64,000 nucleotides of DNA, from contig OZ316894.1 in assembly GCA_973895155.1 (NCBI GenBank), positions 26,288,001 through 26,352,000 of the forward strand. The letters run 5' to 3'. Position 1 is the stretch's first letter, and every line of letters starts with the position of its first letter. Positions 32,343 through 44,808 of this stretch are shown one piece after another. A program made the translations under genes and the position numbers. The notes under the pieces were generated by a model. The model saw only the letters and a list, made by a program, of their open reading frames with translations, searched no databases and was not told where the DNA came from. Source of the stretch: Marsupella aquatica (Eukaryota > Marchantiophyta).

Positions 32343-34179
32343 AACGAGTTCCGTTCACGTCCAAATGATTCGCAAGTCAGCGGCTGGACCTTCTCAACTG
32401 TGCTTCCAGCAATTCTGCAGTTGCTAGGTAGTGAGCAACCGATGGGACTTTCTCTTTGGTCCCTCGATGTCCTTCTTGCAGGGGTTGCTTAGGATGACCG
32501 AAATGTGTGGAAGAAGTGGCTTCATCGACCCAGTCTCAGTCTCGCGCGTGAGGTTGTGCATGCATGGATCAAGGGCGAATGATCCACCAACAATTATACA
32601 CTGATTTTTTACTGAAAACTAACTAGTAGACTTCTCTTTCTTCGAGTGTCGACTTTTCAGAGATCACATAGTGAACCATTGGTATACTTAAGCTTACTAC
32701 TAGCACGATCTCGCATCGTATCATCATTTGTGATCAACTTTCGGCCTAGACACTTGAGTTCATCAAATGTGCCTATATACGTAACACAGATTTGAAACCA
32801 CAGCTAGGGACTTTAGCGGAAATCAATTCTGCGCACTCGGCACGGACCCATCTAAACAGATTCCTTCCATAGTCACACAACAGCACCCACGACGGTGTCA
32901 ACACTTCATCAGTTACTACAGTATTAGTATGCTCAGCAACCACGTAGGAAAAAGTAGTTTCCACAAGTTGGAATTATTTCGGGGTTGACAAAGAGACCCC
33001 AGACCTGCGCGCATAACTGTAGGTGCAGCGTCCAGTATTTGTACCAGTCTATATAGAGCAACAAACACTTTATCGAAAGAGCTTCACTCATTTATTTTCA
33101 CAATGTTCTCATGCACCGAAGAGTCTACATATCCTGGTGTCTACCAGTCTAGACTGCTGTCCCTCACTTGCAACAACGCAAAGCCTTCGATTTACCTATT
33201 AACGAGGTTTGTGTTTCCTGCAGGGTAATGACTTTGAATTTCTGTTTTACCTCTTCCTTATGGATCCAACCCTTAAGTATCGATTTACCCTAATGGACTC
33301 CTAGCGACGCCAACCTCTACGGTCGGTGCGTCTGGGCATTTTTGTTGGCCCTCGCAAACCACAAGCCAGCCCTACGTTGCTCTGTTGATTATCAATAATT
33401 CCGACGAGAAACGTTGTTTACAGACTGCTTTGGAAACGGATGTGCTGGATTTTAGGCTTTCTTTCGACATAGTTCTGGTTGTAATGATGCTTCATTTCAC
33501 GTCAGTATTATTTTTGACACCAAATCACCTAACCTGGAAGTCGTAATTGTCGTATTTCGATTTTGATCTGTTCCCAAGTTGATGAGCTGATAGGTAGTAA
33601 TTTCCCATTGACAGGCTTCTTCCACTTCCCATTTCTGATGAGCTGATAGATTGTAATTTTCCATTGATAGGCTTCTTGCTGTAATGATGGCTGAGTTCAT
33701 GTGGCTACGATTTCACCGCAAATCTGAATGAGCTGGAAATCTCAATTCTCTTGTTATAATTTTGGTCAGATATAACATCTTAATCCTCCTATTTCAATTT
33801 CCGATCTGTTCTGATTTTGATCAGCTGTCAGATCATAACTGCTTTGAGAATCAAGAGGCTCGTCTACCACAGTGGAGAGAACTAACAACTAAAGCACTCA
33901 GTCCACCAACATTCTCAGCAAACTATGTGTAAAAATAGAGCAGCTCAAAATTTTTTATCCAAGCACATCAATAGGTTTATGGAAGGAAGCCGAAAATGGT
34001 TCTGAGTTTCAATTGAATACAAACAAATTCCATGCCCACCGATCTCCTCAATTTCATTTCCTGCCATATCAGTCGATCCATGGAAAGCATGAGAGTTTCA
34101 ATTCATAGAGTGGAGAAGACTTCTTCTAATTCAACTCATTGAAGCCGAAGATCAGGTGACCTCTCGTTGCCCACATGTG
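32343..34179. other. 3' flank of the WRI1-like gene; no further gene seen
   Basis: Contains a 56-bp two-copy repeat (GATGAGCTGATAG at 33581 and 33637, followed by TTTCCCATTGACAGGCTTCTT or a variant). No supported gene. The end nearest 34180 may be part of the Harbinger element. Confidence 0.45.
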
Positions 34180-35020
34180 AGCAATTAGATCATTATTTAC
34201 GCAAGGTGCAATGACCAAGAACATCTTCAATCTGTGCAGTGGCATCTAAAACCTCCTTCCAACCCATAGCAATTCTAGTATTAGCTTGCCAGAAGCTGCT
34301 TTCCGAGCTCCCACTTGGATTTTGCAAACAGTTTCTTTGTATCACCCTGCAGCATTTGAAAAGTGGAGATAAACATGGTCCGCTCTGTGTAATATGCCAA
34401 CCAGAAGGTAGTACTTGCTAGATCTCTTGACATTCACTGTGAAGTTCACCTGTTCAGCCCCGCGGCGTAAGAATTTATTCACATGTGGGGACCGGTCGAT
34501 CACATTCATATTACTAATGCTTCCAGGTAACGAAAAAAAAGCATGCCATGTGCGCAAAGATTGATCACAAACAGCTTACAAGATGAGATCTTTCCCCTTC
34601 TGTGTTAATAAATATATATCCCGTGCCACACAACTCGACAAGACAATGTTTCCACGTCACATGCATACAATCAAGGGATGCAAACACCCCTGGAAAGCCC
34701 CTTGCAGCGTAGATTTCCATTGTGCCTCCATATCTTCTTTCTTGGCTGCCGTAAATACTCCTAAAGATTTCATCATACTTTCCAAAGGCTGTGGAGCCAG
34801 AAAGTCTTCGGTACTCATCAATTTATGGCGCCAGCTGATATCCCAAGACATAGCATGCAGCAGCAGAGTAGCAGTGATCTTTTAAACGGAGGAGAGCAGA
34901 ACTCCAGTAGCATCTCTGTCATGTGCACAAACTGCATCATGGATTCTCCAAAAACAGTTGCCTCCTCATCCCATATCTCCTTCTGAAGTACAGGTTTGTG
35001 TACACTAGGTATTACTTTCA
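34180..35020 (-). pseudogene. PIF/Harbinger-type transposase remnant
   Basis: Minus-strand fragments, in order and with frameshifts and stops, follow the plant Harbinger nuclease. DEYRRLSGSTAFGKYDEIFR is the conserved EY-RL-ESTA region. ARGFPGVFASLDCMHVTWKH is the RGFPGM-GS-DCMHW-WK block with the first catalytic Asp. After a stop, TWHAFFSLPGSISNMNVIDR corresponds to IWHAFFG-PGS-NDINVLDR; here the Asp of NDIN is replaced by Met, so the second catalytic residue is lost. VNFTVNVKRSSKYYLLVGIL follows (usual VNFTVNG--YNMGYYLADGIYP), then KKLFAKSKWELGKQ in the region of the third catalytic residue. Clearly dead; no terminal inverted repeats were identified. Confidence 0.88.
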
Positions 35021-35738
35021 AGACCCTATCGAGTCCAGTTTTTCTCTCCCTGGCCTAGAACCACGTATGAGCCTTATTCTGTTACGCACGTGGCCCTGTC
35101 GTAAAAACTCTTTCTCATCAGGCCTCCTCTTGACCGAACTCAGCCATCTCCTCCTCAAATTGAAGGTTCACGCTTCCTTCAACTCTCCAAAGACAATACC
35201 ATCCCCTCTGCAACAACCTGCAACTCAAACGTACAATGTACTCTAGCAAAAACTTTGAAGTGAGACACGAGAGTGGCCCCAAGCTAGATTTTGAACACGA
35301 AGAAACAAACGATATGGCAGTAGAAGAACTAAACCACGTCTCCTCGATACCTCAATCATTGAATCTACAACAAAACAGGGAACCAGGCAAATTTCGAGGC
35401 TCGCATGCGCGAAGCGCAAACCAAAATGAGCTTCGTGTGGGTCAGCGTGTATTCACGGTCTTCCAGAAGAAGTCGCTGGTCGAGAGGGTCAAGACAGTGC
35501 TGAAGTGCTGCTTGATGCACTGACTGAAGGTACTGTATAATCCTTGCTGTGCACATGTTCACGTGGGCTCCCTTGCTGGCTTGCTGAGTTGTGTGCCCAT
35601 CGATACTGTAGTTGTAGCAATTGTTGGAGACCTTCTACTAATCTACTGTACACATTCAAACTGGCTGAGAGCTGAGAGCTTCGACAGTTTCAAACTGGGT
35701 GTGGCGGGATGTGCTGCGTTGTTTGGTGGGGCACGTCC
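35021..35738. other. Possible remainder of the Harbinger element; nothing definite
   Basis: The 95-codon frame at 35236-35523 (+) and a 65-codon frame opposite it have no recognised motif. The second (Myb-like) ORF that many Harbinger elements carry was not detected. Confidence 0.35.
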
Positions 35739-35844
35739 GGGAATTATGGCAAGCGGGTAGTGACCCTGCTTTCTGCACGAGTAATAAGGGGGGCTTGACA
35801 AGAGAGTGGGCGGGAATTATGGCAAGCGGGTAGTGACCCTGCTT
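35739..35844. repeat. 33-bp direct repeat, period 73
   Basis: GGGAATTATGGCAAGCGGGT followed by AGTGACCCTGCTT occurs at 35739-35771 and 35812-35844, identical by eye, with a non-repeated 40-bp spacer. Confidence 0.9.
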
Positions 35845-35924
35845 GAGTGCTTCTATGCAGTGAGGGGGACTTTACAAAGTCTACAAGATGATGGGGCAGC
35901 CGTTCAGCGTCTCTCCTTCCAAAG

Positions 35925-36330
35925 CCAGGCTGATGGCCACTTTCTTACACTAAAGTTAAAATGCCTGAACCAAAATGTCAAATGTGTGAAGGCCAGTTAA
36001 ACTGCCTGAACCAAAAGTGTGTGATGGCCACTTTGTTACACTAAAGTTAAAATGCATGGGCCACTTTCTTACAGTAAAGTTAAAATGCCAAAGTTAAAAT
36101 TGCATGGCCACTTTCTTACAGTAAAGTTAAAATGCCAAAGTTAAAATTGCATGGCCACTTTCTTACAGTAAAGTTAAAATGCCTGAACTAAAATGTGTGA
36201 TGTCCACTTTCTTCCAGTAAAGTTAAAATGCATGCTACTTTCTTACACTAAAGTTAAAATGGCTGAACCAAAATGTGTGATGGCTACACTAAAGTTAAAA
36301 ATGCCTGAACCAAAATGTGTGAGGGCTGCA
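35925..36330. repeat. Irregular tandem array with CACTTTCTTACAGTAAAGTT motif
   Basis: About eight units of roughly 30-55 bp. Each contains CACTTTCTTACA(C/G)TAAAGTTAAAATG and, in most, GCCTGAACCAAAATGTGTGA or AAAGTTAAAATTGCATGG. Two adjacent 46-bp units around 36055-36150 are near identical, so the array is partly homogenised. Confidence 0.85.
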
Positions 36331-37568
36331 AAGTAATAAATGCAATTCCTTCAAAAGAAATAAAAGAAGCTATAGTTTGCTCTATTCTTTCAGACCACCT
36401 CACGAGGAGGCTTTAAGTTTTTGACAAAATACATGTACATATCAGCAAATAAAAGGGACCCACAAGGGGCCCATTGTCAGCTGACTACGTTGGGTAATGC
36501 TTTTGCTTGATTGTGCCCTAAAGTTCATGTGAAGAGAAATGTGGCCAGCTCACATGTTTGAATGGCCAGGATTGCATCTCACACAAAGAAAAAAAGGAAA
36601 TGTTCCCCCCAAGTTCTTGTGAAGCCAACCTAACCAGGCCCATGACCAACGAGGTTTGGTCACAAAAGCTGAACTGTTGCAAATACCCTCTCTTTAGTAT
36701 TGTATGCACAGAAAAAAGATTTGGAGGCATTTTCAGGCCCCCACCACAAAGCTAAACTCAAAGTTCAGCCAATAATTGGCTCATAATTTGCCCCGCTATT
36801 GGTGTTATCCTGGGAATATGACAAACCCCATGTAGACATGCTCTGAGGCGGCAGGGGTTTCCATGAAGTAAGTACTTGTATACACCCTGCATATTCCATG
36901 GGCTGCAGGAGTTTAGTGTATCCAGTAAAGTCCTGTTTAGAGGGTATTATGGGATGTAATGCCCTTGAAAACTATTTGAAGAGCTACTATTGTCCACAAT
37001 GCGTCAAAAACAACATGAGTACACTGATCTATTTTTATTTTAAAAACTTTAGCAAAAGTAAAGGAGAATACTACTAGAGAGATGATCCAGATCTTGTCGA
37101 GGGCAAAAAGAAGTTTGTACCGTATTGTCTATGCAACATAGATGCATTTTGCAGGCCGAAGTATTCATGAAGTGTGGACCCGACATTCTACCACAGACAA
37201 GTGCAGCTTGTACCAGTGTTTCCCACAAATAGTGGGCCATAGTGTGCTCTATTCCAGTTTTGACTCTCATGTTTCATTTGTTGTACTTGCACAATGTTGT
37301 GTTCAAAAATAGGCATTGTGTTTGAAAAGTGGCGTTGTCATATAATTCATGATTTTTGTACCTTTTGTGCTCAATGTAGAATAGTTTAGGGTCAAAATTT
37401 GAACTCAAACACAACACCCAAGTGTTGTAGTAAATAGAGGTTGTGTTCATGGTCAAATGGCATTTGTGTCAAAGGACCCCAAAAATTCCATTCTAAAACA
37501 CAATGTCATGGGAAAGACTATTGTGCATTCCATGACCAGGAGTTTCCAGACTGTACTAACAGTCTAGC
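36331..37568. other. Intergenic; no gene seen
   Basis: Near 36855-36900 an outlying fragment of the following array occurs (GGGGTTTCCATGAAG, CATATTCCATGGGCTGCAGG). No coding sequence was recognised. Confidence 0.4.
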
Positions 37569-37920
37569 GTGCATAAATGTATAAGTGCATTTCATAGGAG
37601 GTAGGAGTTTCCATGAAGCATGGACCGCATTCTACCATCATGCATAAGTGCAGCATGCATGTATAAGTGTCTTCCATGGGCGGTACATGGGAGTTTCCAT
37701 GAAGTATGGACTATGCAATCTACACTGCAGAAGTATAGCAGGTATAAGTGCAGTCCATGGGCAGTAGGAATTTATATGAAGCATGAAATATACACTGTTT
37801 AGTGCATAAGTGCAGGTGTATAAGTGCATTCCATAGCAAGTAGGACTTTCAGTGAAGCATGGACTGTAGAGTCTACCATGCACAAGTGCAGCCTGTATGA
37901 GTGCATTCTGTAATTTAAAT
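37569..37920. repeat. Degenerate tandem array, ~75-bp unit, about five copies
   Basis: Units contain GCATAAGTGCAG, TATAAGTGCATTCCATGG, GTAGGAGTTTCCATGAAGCA and TGGAC(T/C)G...TCTACCATG. Spacing is roughly 70-80 bp between successive CCATGAAGCATG blocks (about 37611, 37688, 37773, 37851). Confidence 0.8.
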
Positions 37921-38287
37921 GCAGCCTAGCCGTGTAGTCCCTTAAAAATTAGAAGAATTTATATATAGATGCACAAATCATGCAGGATACATAACCTCGG
38001 GGGTCTCACTATATGGAGGACCCCCCATCACCTGTGACATTTTCATGTCTAAACCCCCATACTTATTAAGTTAAAAAAAATTCCCCTCCCCCTTTCTTTC
38101 TTCTAATAGTCTAAAATCCAATTTGTTTTGCCCCTAAAATTTGTTAAGTAAAGTGTCACATATCAATAAAAAATGTCTTGAAAGCAAAGTTAAGTTTATG
38201 CAAGTACCTTGTGAAGTCGTATGTCAGACATGGCACACACTGCAACAGTTCTTTCGCCTTTCTCGACCTCAAACTTCTCTCATTTCA

Positions 38288-38356
38288 TGCCGTGCTGCTG
38301 ATGAGAAGCGCACCTCCAACGCTCCCAATCTCTCGTGTTCATGTGCCTTAGCAAGA
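38288..38356 (+). repeat. 69-bp dispersed repeat, copy 1
   Basis: TGCCGTGCTGCTGATGAGAA to CATGTGCCTTAGCAAGA. It matches 48635-48703 at 67 of 69 bases on the same strand. Similarity stops sharply at both ends, so the shared unit is short. Not linked to any recognised gene. Confidence 0.85.
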
Positions 38357-41300
38357 CGAGCCTGGTCAACAATACCCCATCGATCCCACACCGATCCAAT
38401 CACACACTATGTCAAGCCAACGCACCTTGCACTACTCAAGGAATCCACGTTGCACAAGCGGAGCTCACAGCCACCATAGCCACACTCGAGCTCCTCTCTC
38501 TCCAAGGCTCAACATTGAAAGATGACCTTTTGATGCCTCACAAGGGAGAACTACTCTTGCACACAAACCTAATGGAACCCTATCGGCTCCAATAGCTCAC
38601 ATACAAAACATACATACTCAACTAGCACTATATACTACAACAGCTTCTAGAATGGTGTGACATGTTCCACATTGAGCTGCGTTGTTTGACATTGTGCTTT
38701 GGCAATCATGAAGGAGCTGCTACTGTTCCACATTGAGCTTGAAGTGAGTTTAGTTGCTACTATTTGATAGCAAGCTCTTGATTGACATTGTCGTGCAACT
38801 CCTGCTTGGTGTCGTTGCATGGGTATTGCTTTTGAACATTCACTTGGACAGCAATATCTAGTAAGCCGAGTTGAGCGGTGATGAGTTTGAAGCTTAAGTT
38901 TGCAATGGAGTATAAATGGAGTATGGATTGGTTTCAAATTGATTGTTGATCGAATGAATTATTCATGTTGTGACCTTAAAGGCCATCCCACCTATGTACG
39001 CAAGGTTTATATAATTGGGATGACCTTTAGGTAGACCCATTTAAACCATTCCCAAAATTCTTGCCTCTAACATGTACATGACTCCGGAAAATATGTAGGA
39101 AATTTATGCATGCCACGTGTACCAATCATAGAGTGACACTTGTACTTAGCATAATCCGACACAAAGATACCCTAACTTCCTTGTATGTCTTCCATTTACA
39201 TAGTAAATAATACTAATATGCCTATTGTTCTTAAAGGTCGCCCAAGATATTAAATTGACCCTATTGTTCTTACACAAATCTTCTTAAGTCTTTCTTAAAA
39301 TCCAATTAACGGACCCTATACTTCGTCGCACGTGATGTGCGATTTTTGCGAAGTGAGACCCCCGAGTACATAACTTCAGGTGTGCCATTAGTAATGAACA
39401 AATACCTACACTCAATAGCAAACATGTAAGTGCATTTATGTTTCTAAATGTGCACAGGCATTTACCAGTTACTGCAACGCCTACACATGAATATGTTGTT
39501 GTTGGGGAGGGCAAATGCGAGGTGCACGGACGCAAGATAGTGACCATTGTAGAGTCCAAGCACAACCCCTTGGCAGGAGGGAATAGTTTTTGTTTTATCT
39601 TTCTCTCTCATCATTATAGTTTTGAAGAAATAAATATGTTCCTTCTTTTCTTTTAATTATACTTAGAGTTTTCGAAGTTCAATTTTCACTTTTTTAATAA
39701 TAATTAACTTTTTCATATTGGGCAGGTGCAGGCAGGTTTATTTATTTCTGCTTTTTCTGATTTAGTAAAATAATGATGGACTAGTTTGGCTGGATAGGGT
39801 ATTATAGTAGTAGATGTCTCTTTGAAGTATGGTATTGGGATGCTATAAAAGGTTCTTTGGGCATGGATTGCATTGAAAATCTAGCAAGGGGGTAAGGAAG
39901 TAGAAAATACAAAAGTGATTCATTTCAAAATGATTTGTTTAAACTGTATGTGTCACAACATTATAAGGGTTTGGTAGGGATATTTGTTGTACTCCTTTGG
40001 GCACCTTCTTGGTATTGTAAAAGCATCATCCAGCCGTCCCAACCCTCAACATGAAAAGAACAAAGATTGAGACTCTCCCAAATCCCAACACTTAGTGATT
40101 TATTTTCTCTATTTTGTGAGTGAGTTGGACTTGCCAATGCCTTAAGGTTTAGGACGATCATTATATGGGACCCACCTAATAATTACTTATAGATTATGAA
40201 AACCCTTAGATCTTTTGTGATCTTAGCCATTAGGTCTTTGAAGATCTGGCAAATCCAAATTTAGCTCAAGGCACCTTAAAATAAGGCAGATTTTTCTCAA
40301 TAATTGTTCCTCTGATTTTTCTTTGTATCATTTTTCCAAGAGCTGGCTTGTGCAATAATATATAAATATCTGTATTTTGTACCTGGCTGACTAACAGAAT
40401 ATTTTAGAGCGCTTGCGAGTTTAAGAATTTTCTGAGCATTTTGATGTAAACTTTGACTGTACAAACTGTAGAATTTTTATTAGTTTCCAGACATGAAAGC
40501 ATACAAACATAGGGGGTCCATGAATTGATTCCCCGCAGTTTCAATGACAATAGCCTGAGTCCCCATTCTTTGACCTTAAACATGGTGAGGACTTTCAAGC
40601 CCATTACACCATTTTCAGAGGAGTTTGCCATCCAATATTCCACTTGCACCCAACATCAGTTAAGCAATAGAGTCACTCACTAGAGGCTTGAGTCTAACAC
40701 GGAGGCCTTGAAGCAGGCCTTGAAGAATTGAATTTGATTGCAATTATATAATTATATTGAAATAAACATGACATGGCTATCAGTATGACTTACCCTAAAC
40801 CAGACTTAAATATAAATAGGGTTGCAATAAGTTTGTTGTTTGAAACACCACGTGGTAAGTTCAGCTGTAACACTTGAATGAGCTCAAATGGACTTTCTGA
40901 GAACTTTGAAATAGACTCAAGTAGCACTTTTTACACTTTTGACTCAAATATGACATGTAAATAGTCTCATCACAGTTTGCAACCTTTTTCAATAAGTTAA
41001 CCTGATGTTCTCTAGCATCCTACCGGTGCTCAAACAAAACTGTTATGCCTCAAGTGTGTCAATCTCTATGAGAACAAAATTTAGTGTTGTAGGTGAGCAG
41101 CATACTTAGGGTGTCCCTTGTTTCAGAGTGATATTCTGAGTAAAGTTTGCAGCAACAAAACAACTAAAATGAAGCACTTCTTTGCCGCTAGGCCCAATTT
41201 ATTTAGCTAGAGCATCCTTCACAAAAGTTACAAGCCCTTCAATTCCCAAATTTCAATCCAAATACAGCTGGTCCCTGTAATTTTCTTTTCAATGCAAATT

Positions 41301-41462
41301 GGCTGAGGATTTCACACAATTTATGAGGATGGGTAGAGCCAAAGCCTGTGTCCATTTGAACTTTGTTTCCTAATTTTTGCACTTTTTTAGGGGCATGATA
41401 GTAAACCACTTCTTTCATAATATATTTTAGGAGGATTGTAGCTCGAGATTGTATCCAGTTGG
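38357..41462. other. Gene-free AT-rich stretch
   Basis: No supported coding sequence, RNA gene or element. Long AT-rich runs are interspersed with short frames on both strands. Confidence 0.45.
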
Positions 41463-41515
41463 GTAAAGGTTGTAGTTAAGGTTGTACTCCCAGTTGTACT
41501 AACTACAACCTTTAC
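41463..41515. repeat. Hairpin with 16-bp perfect arms
   Basis: GTAAAGGTTGTAGTTA (41463-41478) is the exact reverse complement of TAACTACAACCTTTAC (41500-41515), with a 21-nt loop. Pairing continues imperfectly outward (CCAGTTGG against the ACTTGTTGG side). It could be a small MITE or a fold-back RNA. Confidence 0.75.
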
Positions 41516-41760
41516 AACTTGTTGGATAGGGTTGACTATTGTAAGCTACCCGGCTGCAAACAATCATTTTTGGTGAACTTTTGTTTTATACTAAGTACGT
41601 ACGTAGGTTGACTCCGGCCCCATCCATATGAACAACAAGCACTCCCCATGCCCCTGTCTACTCAAAGTAGTGTCTAAATATAAAAAAACATTGCGACCTG
41701 TAAGTCCACTCTAGAATGTACGTCATGGAAGACTAGTACGATGCCCGTGTGTTGCACAGA

Positions 41761-41990
41761 AAATGTCAAGGTGAGAAAATGATGTCGACATGAGAAAACA
41801 ATGTAGAGGAAAGAAAGATTTCTATGTGAGAAAAAGGTGTCAGTGAAGATGTCAAGGTGAGATAAAGATGTGAGAGAGAAAAAAAATGATGTTGAGATAA
41901 GAAAAAAATGTCAAAGTGAAGAAAATATGTTGAGGACAGAAAATTAAATGAAGGCTGAGCAAAGATGTCAAGACAAGGCAAGAATATATA
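41761..41990. repeat. Degenerate GATGTCAA-GTGAGAAAA purine-rich array
   Basis: Repeated AATGATGTCGACATGAGAAAA, ATGTCAAGGTGAGA and AAATGTCAAAGTGAAG words at about 25-35 bp intervals. Highly diverged. The minus-strand Phe/Ser/Leu-rich frame across it is a composition artefact. Confidence 0.6.
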
Positions 41991-44808
41991 GGCATTAATT
42001 TGCATTGCTAAAAACTTATTGTGGTTGTGTTCAATACCCGTGCATTGCACAATTTAGAATGCCATTGCATAAAAAATGTCCATATCACACAAACATCATT
42101 GTGCATATGAATCAATGTGGAAAAGATGTTGCAAAGATGTCTTTGCATAAGTGTAAAGATATCATGGAGGAAGTCATCAAGGAAAAGAAATATCATCGAG
42201 GAACAAAAGTGTCACCTGTCACTAGAGATGATCACCAAAAAAGCATGACCAAATGAGAGTGACTTTTTTTCTTTTTTCTTTTACCTTTTTTCTCCTTCTT
42301 TTCCTTTCAAACCTGAACCCCCCCTTTCCCCCCTTTTCACTACTTTTGGTCTCCTCTTTTTCTCATTCATCCTCCCTCCACTCGTCCCTCCCCCCATCCA
42401 CATGAGGCTGGAGCCCTTTGAGGGGCTGCCTTGCATTGCTTGCCAGACACCTCAGTTGCTATGCCCAACATGCCTTGCTCTTTACTATGTCTTTGGGCCT
42501 TATTGCTTTTGTTGGTTTGGCAATGAAATGTTAGGGATAATGAATGTAAAAAATCACTACAAAAATGGGGAGAAGAGTTTTGATTTGATTAGTCTGTGTA
42601 CTACCTCATTGAATAAACAGTATATGCAATTAAACTTCTACCAATTACATGAAACTATGTAGTATCACCCTATTGAGTATGTATAAATATTTCCTTGCAT
42701 GGATCATGGACCAAGTATCCGTCTTGGTCCTCATGCATTGTGTGTTGCCCTGGTTTCCTTTAGTGTTTGTTTGTCCAGTTTCTTCTTGCTTGGACAATCA
42801 TGCAATGCTCGTTCTTTCCCACTAAAAAATATCACACTTTGTCTTTATTCCTTCTCTTTGACCTGATTCGTTTATTTTTTGGACTCTGAAAACTGTAAAA
42901 TTTGAATGAAAACCAAGCTCATTTCATTACAGTTTTTGATTGGTGGATGACTCTATCTTGGCTAAAATGTGTTAGTTGAGGCCATTTTACCTCCTAAACC
43001 TTGTCTGAGTATAATGAAATCAAATTGAAACATTGAGTCAATTACTACATAACTCACACTATCCTGCATACTCTTCCTTGTACTCTTCAACCCAGCCATT
43101 GACCAAAGAGGATACTGTGTAGGGTAGCCCACGGCCGCAAAGGGGTCATGGGATGTAATTTCACATCAGATGGCTATCATTGCACCCAGTTTTGAGATGG
43201 AATGACCTAAGTTCTCCCTCATGGTAACTTTGACCACCCTTAGATCAGTTGAGCGAGGGCAGAGTCGGGTGGTCCGGTCATCCCATCCTACACTTGACCT
43301 TTGTCGAGGGCCAGCCTGTCTGTACACATAGCCTCTGCTTCTGTCCTGCTGAGGGTGGTGAAAGTCACTTGGAGGGAGACTAGAGCTGTCCTAGCTCGGG
43401 ACTGGGTGCCATGATAGCCAGTGGATGTGAAGGAGCTAACCCAGGTTAATTTTTTTACACACAACAAAAGACAATGGCATTGTGGTGAATAGAAAAAAAT
43501 AGTGTCATAGAAAAAAACCCTATGTATCATACCAAAAAAGTGTGACAATGTAGTAAATCCCAGATTGCATAATTCAATTTGGAATCACTCTTGGAGCCAT
43601 TCCAAGACAGTCAACATGGAAAAACACCCTTTTAAATCTTTTTGGGTATTCACTATTTTTCCTAGGGGTGAGGTGGTCTGTTCTATAGTCACTACTCAGG
43701 TTTCTTCATTAGACCCCTCTAAGCAGTTCACTCCAGAGCTCTGCATTTTGCCAAGAAAGAGAGTTTTAGGTCCCCTGTTCTTCATTTAGTTTGTGGGGGG
43801 CTTCTGTCTGGGTCCCTTGGGCTTTGTTGCCTGACCTTGATTGGGGTTTTCACCTCTGGGATCATGTCTCCAGTTTGGGCGCTTCTAGTTTTTGTTGCAG
43901 TTTATCAGGGCATCTGAAAGACTCAAAGTTTCCGATGATAGCTTTTGGACATAGTTTCTTGTTCACTAGCCTCTACAGTGCCCTCATGGCATATGACCTA
44001 TATTTACTACAAAAAGCTATGGACTATGAATTTGATAGTCTGCAAATTTTTTCTAAGTCCATGTTCATGGCAAAAAGTTATAAGCTACGAAACTGGTTGT
44101 CGATAAATGTTTGTAGGGTCATCAAATTTGAAGCTTTCAGAAGGGTGAATGTATAGTTTAGGGGCTGAGTTATATTTTACGTGCATGTAATTTCGTCAGA
44201 CCTGACGTTTGGTAACCACAGCAGGCGTGACCACAGTAGCCTCAGTAACCACAGTAACGTGGACGTGGATGTAACGAACGACGACACGGGCGCCGCAGGA
44301 AAGTCTGCACCTTACGCGGCATTGATTTCAGTCGAAAATGGGCGCCCATCTCAATATCTCATGATGTGCTACGCAGAACCGATTTTACGTGCTGATCAGT
44401 GTAGTAAGCTGCGATTTGGATTTTGGAAGGAGTGATTGAGTGAGTCTTCACTGACTACTGTAGTCAATTTGCGGCTCAGAGCACTGCAGAAAGTAAACAG
44501 TCGAAATGCCGTAGGATTCATGAAAGCTCAAGTGTCTTGCGCATTCCCGACAGTACCTGCAGCTCGTTTCCAGTAAAAGACGTTCGTCACCAACCGCATT
44601 GATCAACCGCCCAAGCTCCTCTCTCGATTCATTTTCATTGATAGCTGCTTCAGAGCGAGGTGGTCGCATTCCATTCGGTGCTCTCGCGAGGCGGAGTGTT
44701 TCTTGTGACGAGAGGAGGATCGCAAACTAAGGGAGGGAGGGAGGGCGGCTGGCGGCTAGCTCGTGGACGGAGGAACAGGCAGTGTAGCTCGTTCTCGGGG
44801 GAGGAAGA
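41991..44808. other. Gene-free stretch with pyrimidine tract, ending in the expansin promoter
   Basis: A polypyrimidine tract occupies about 42260-42400 on the + strand. No supported gene follows; frames at 42402-42662 and 43791-44156 have no motif. The last few hundred bases, including GGGA repeats near 44727-44745, should be the promoter and 5' UTR of the expansin. Confidence 0.45.
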
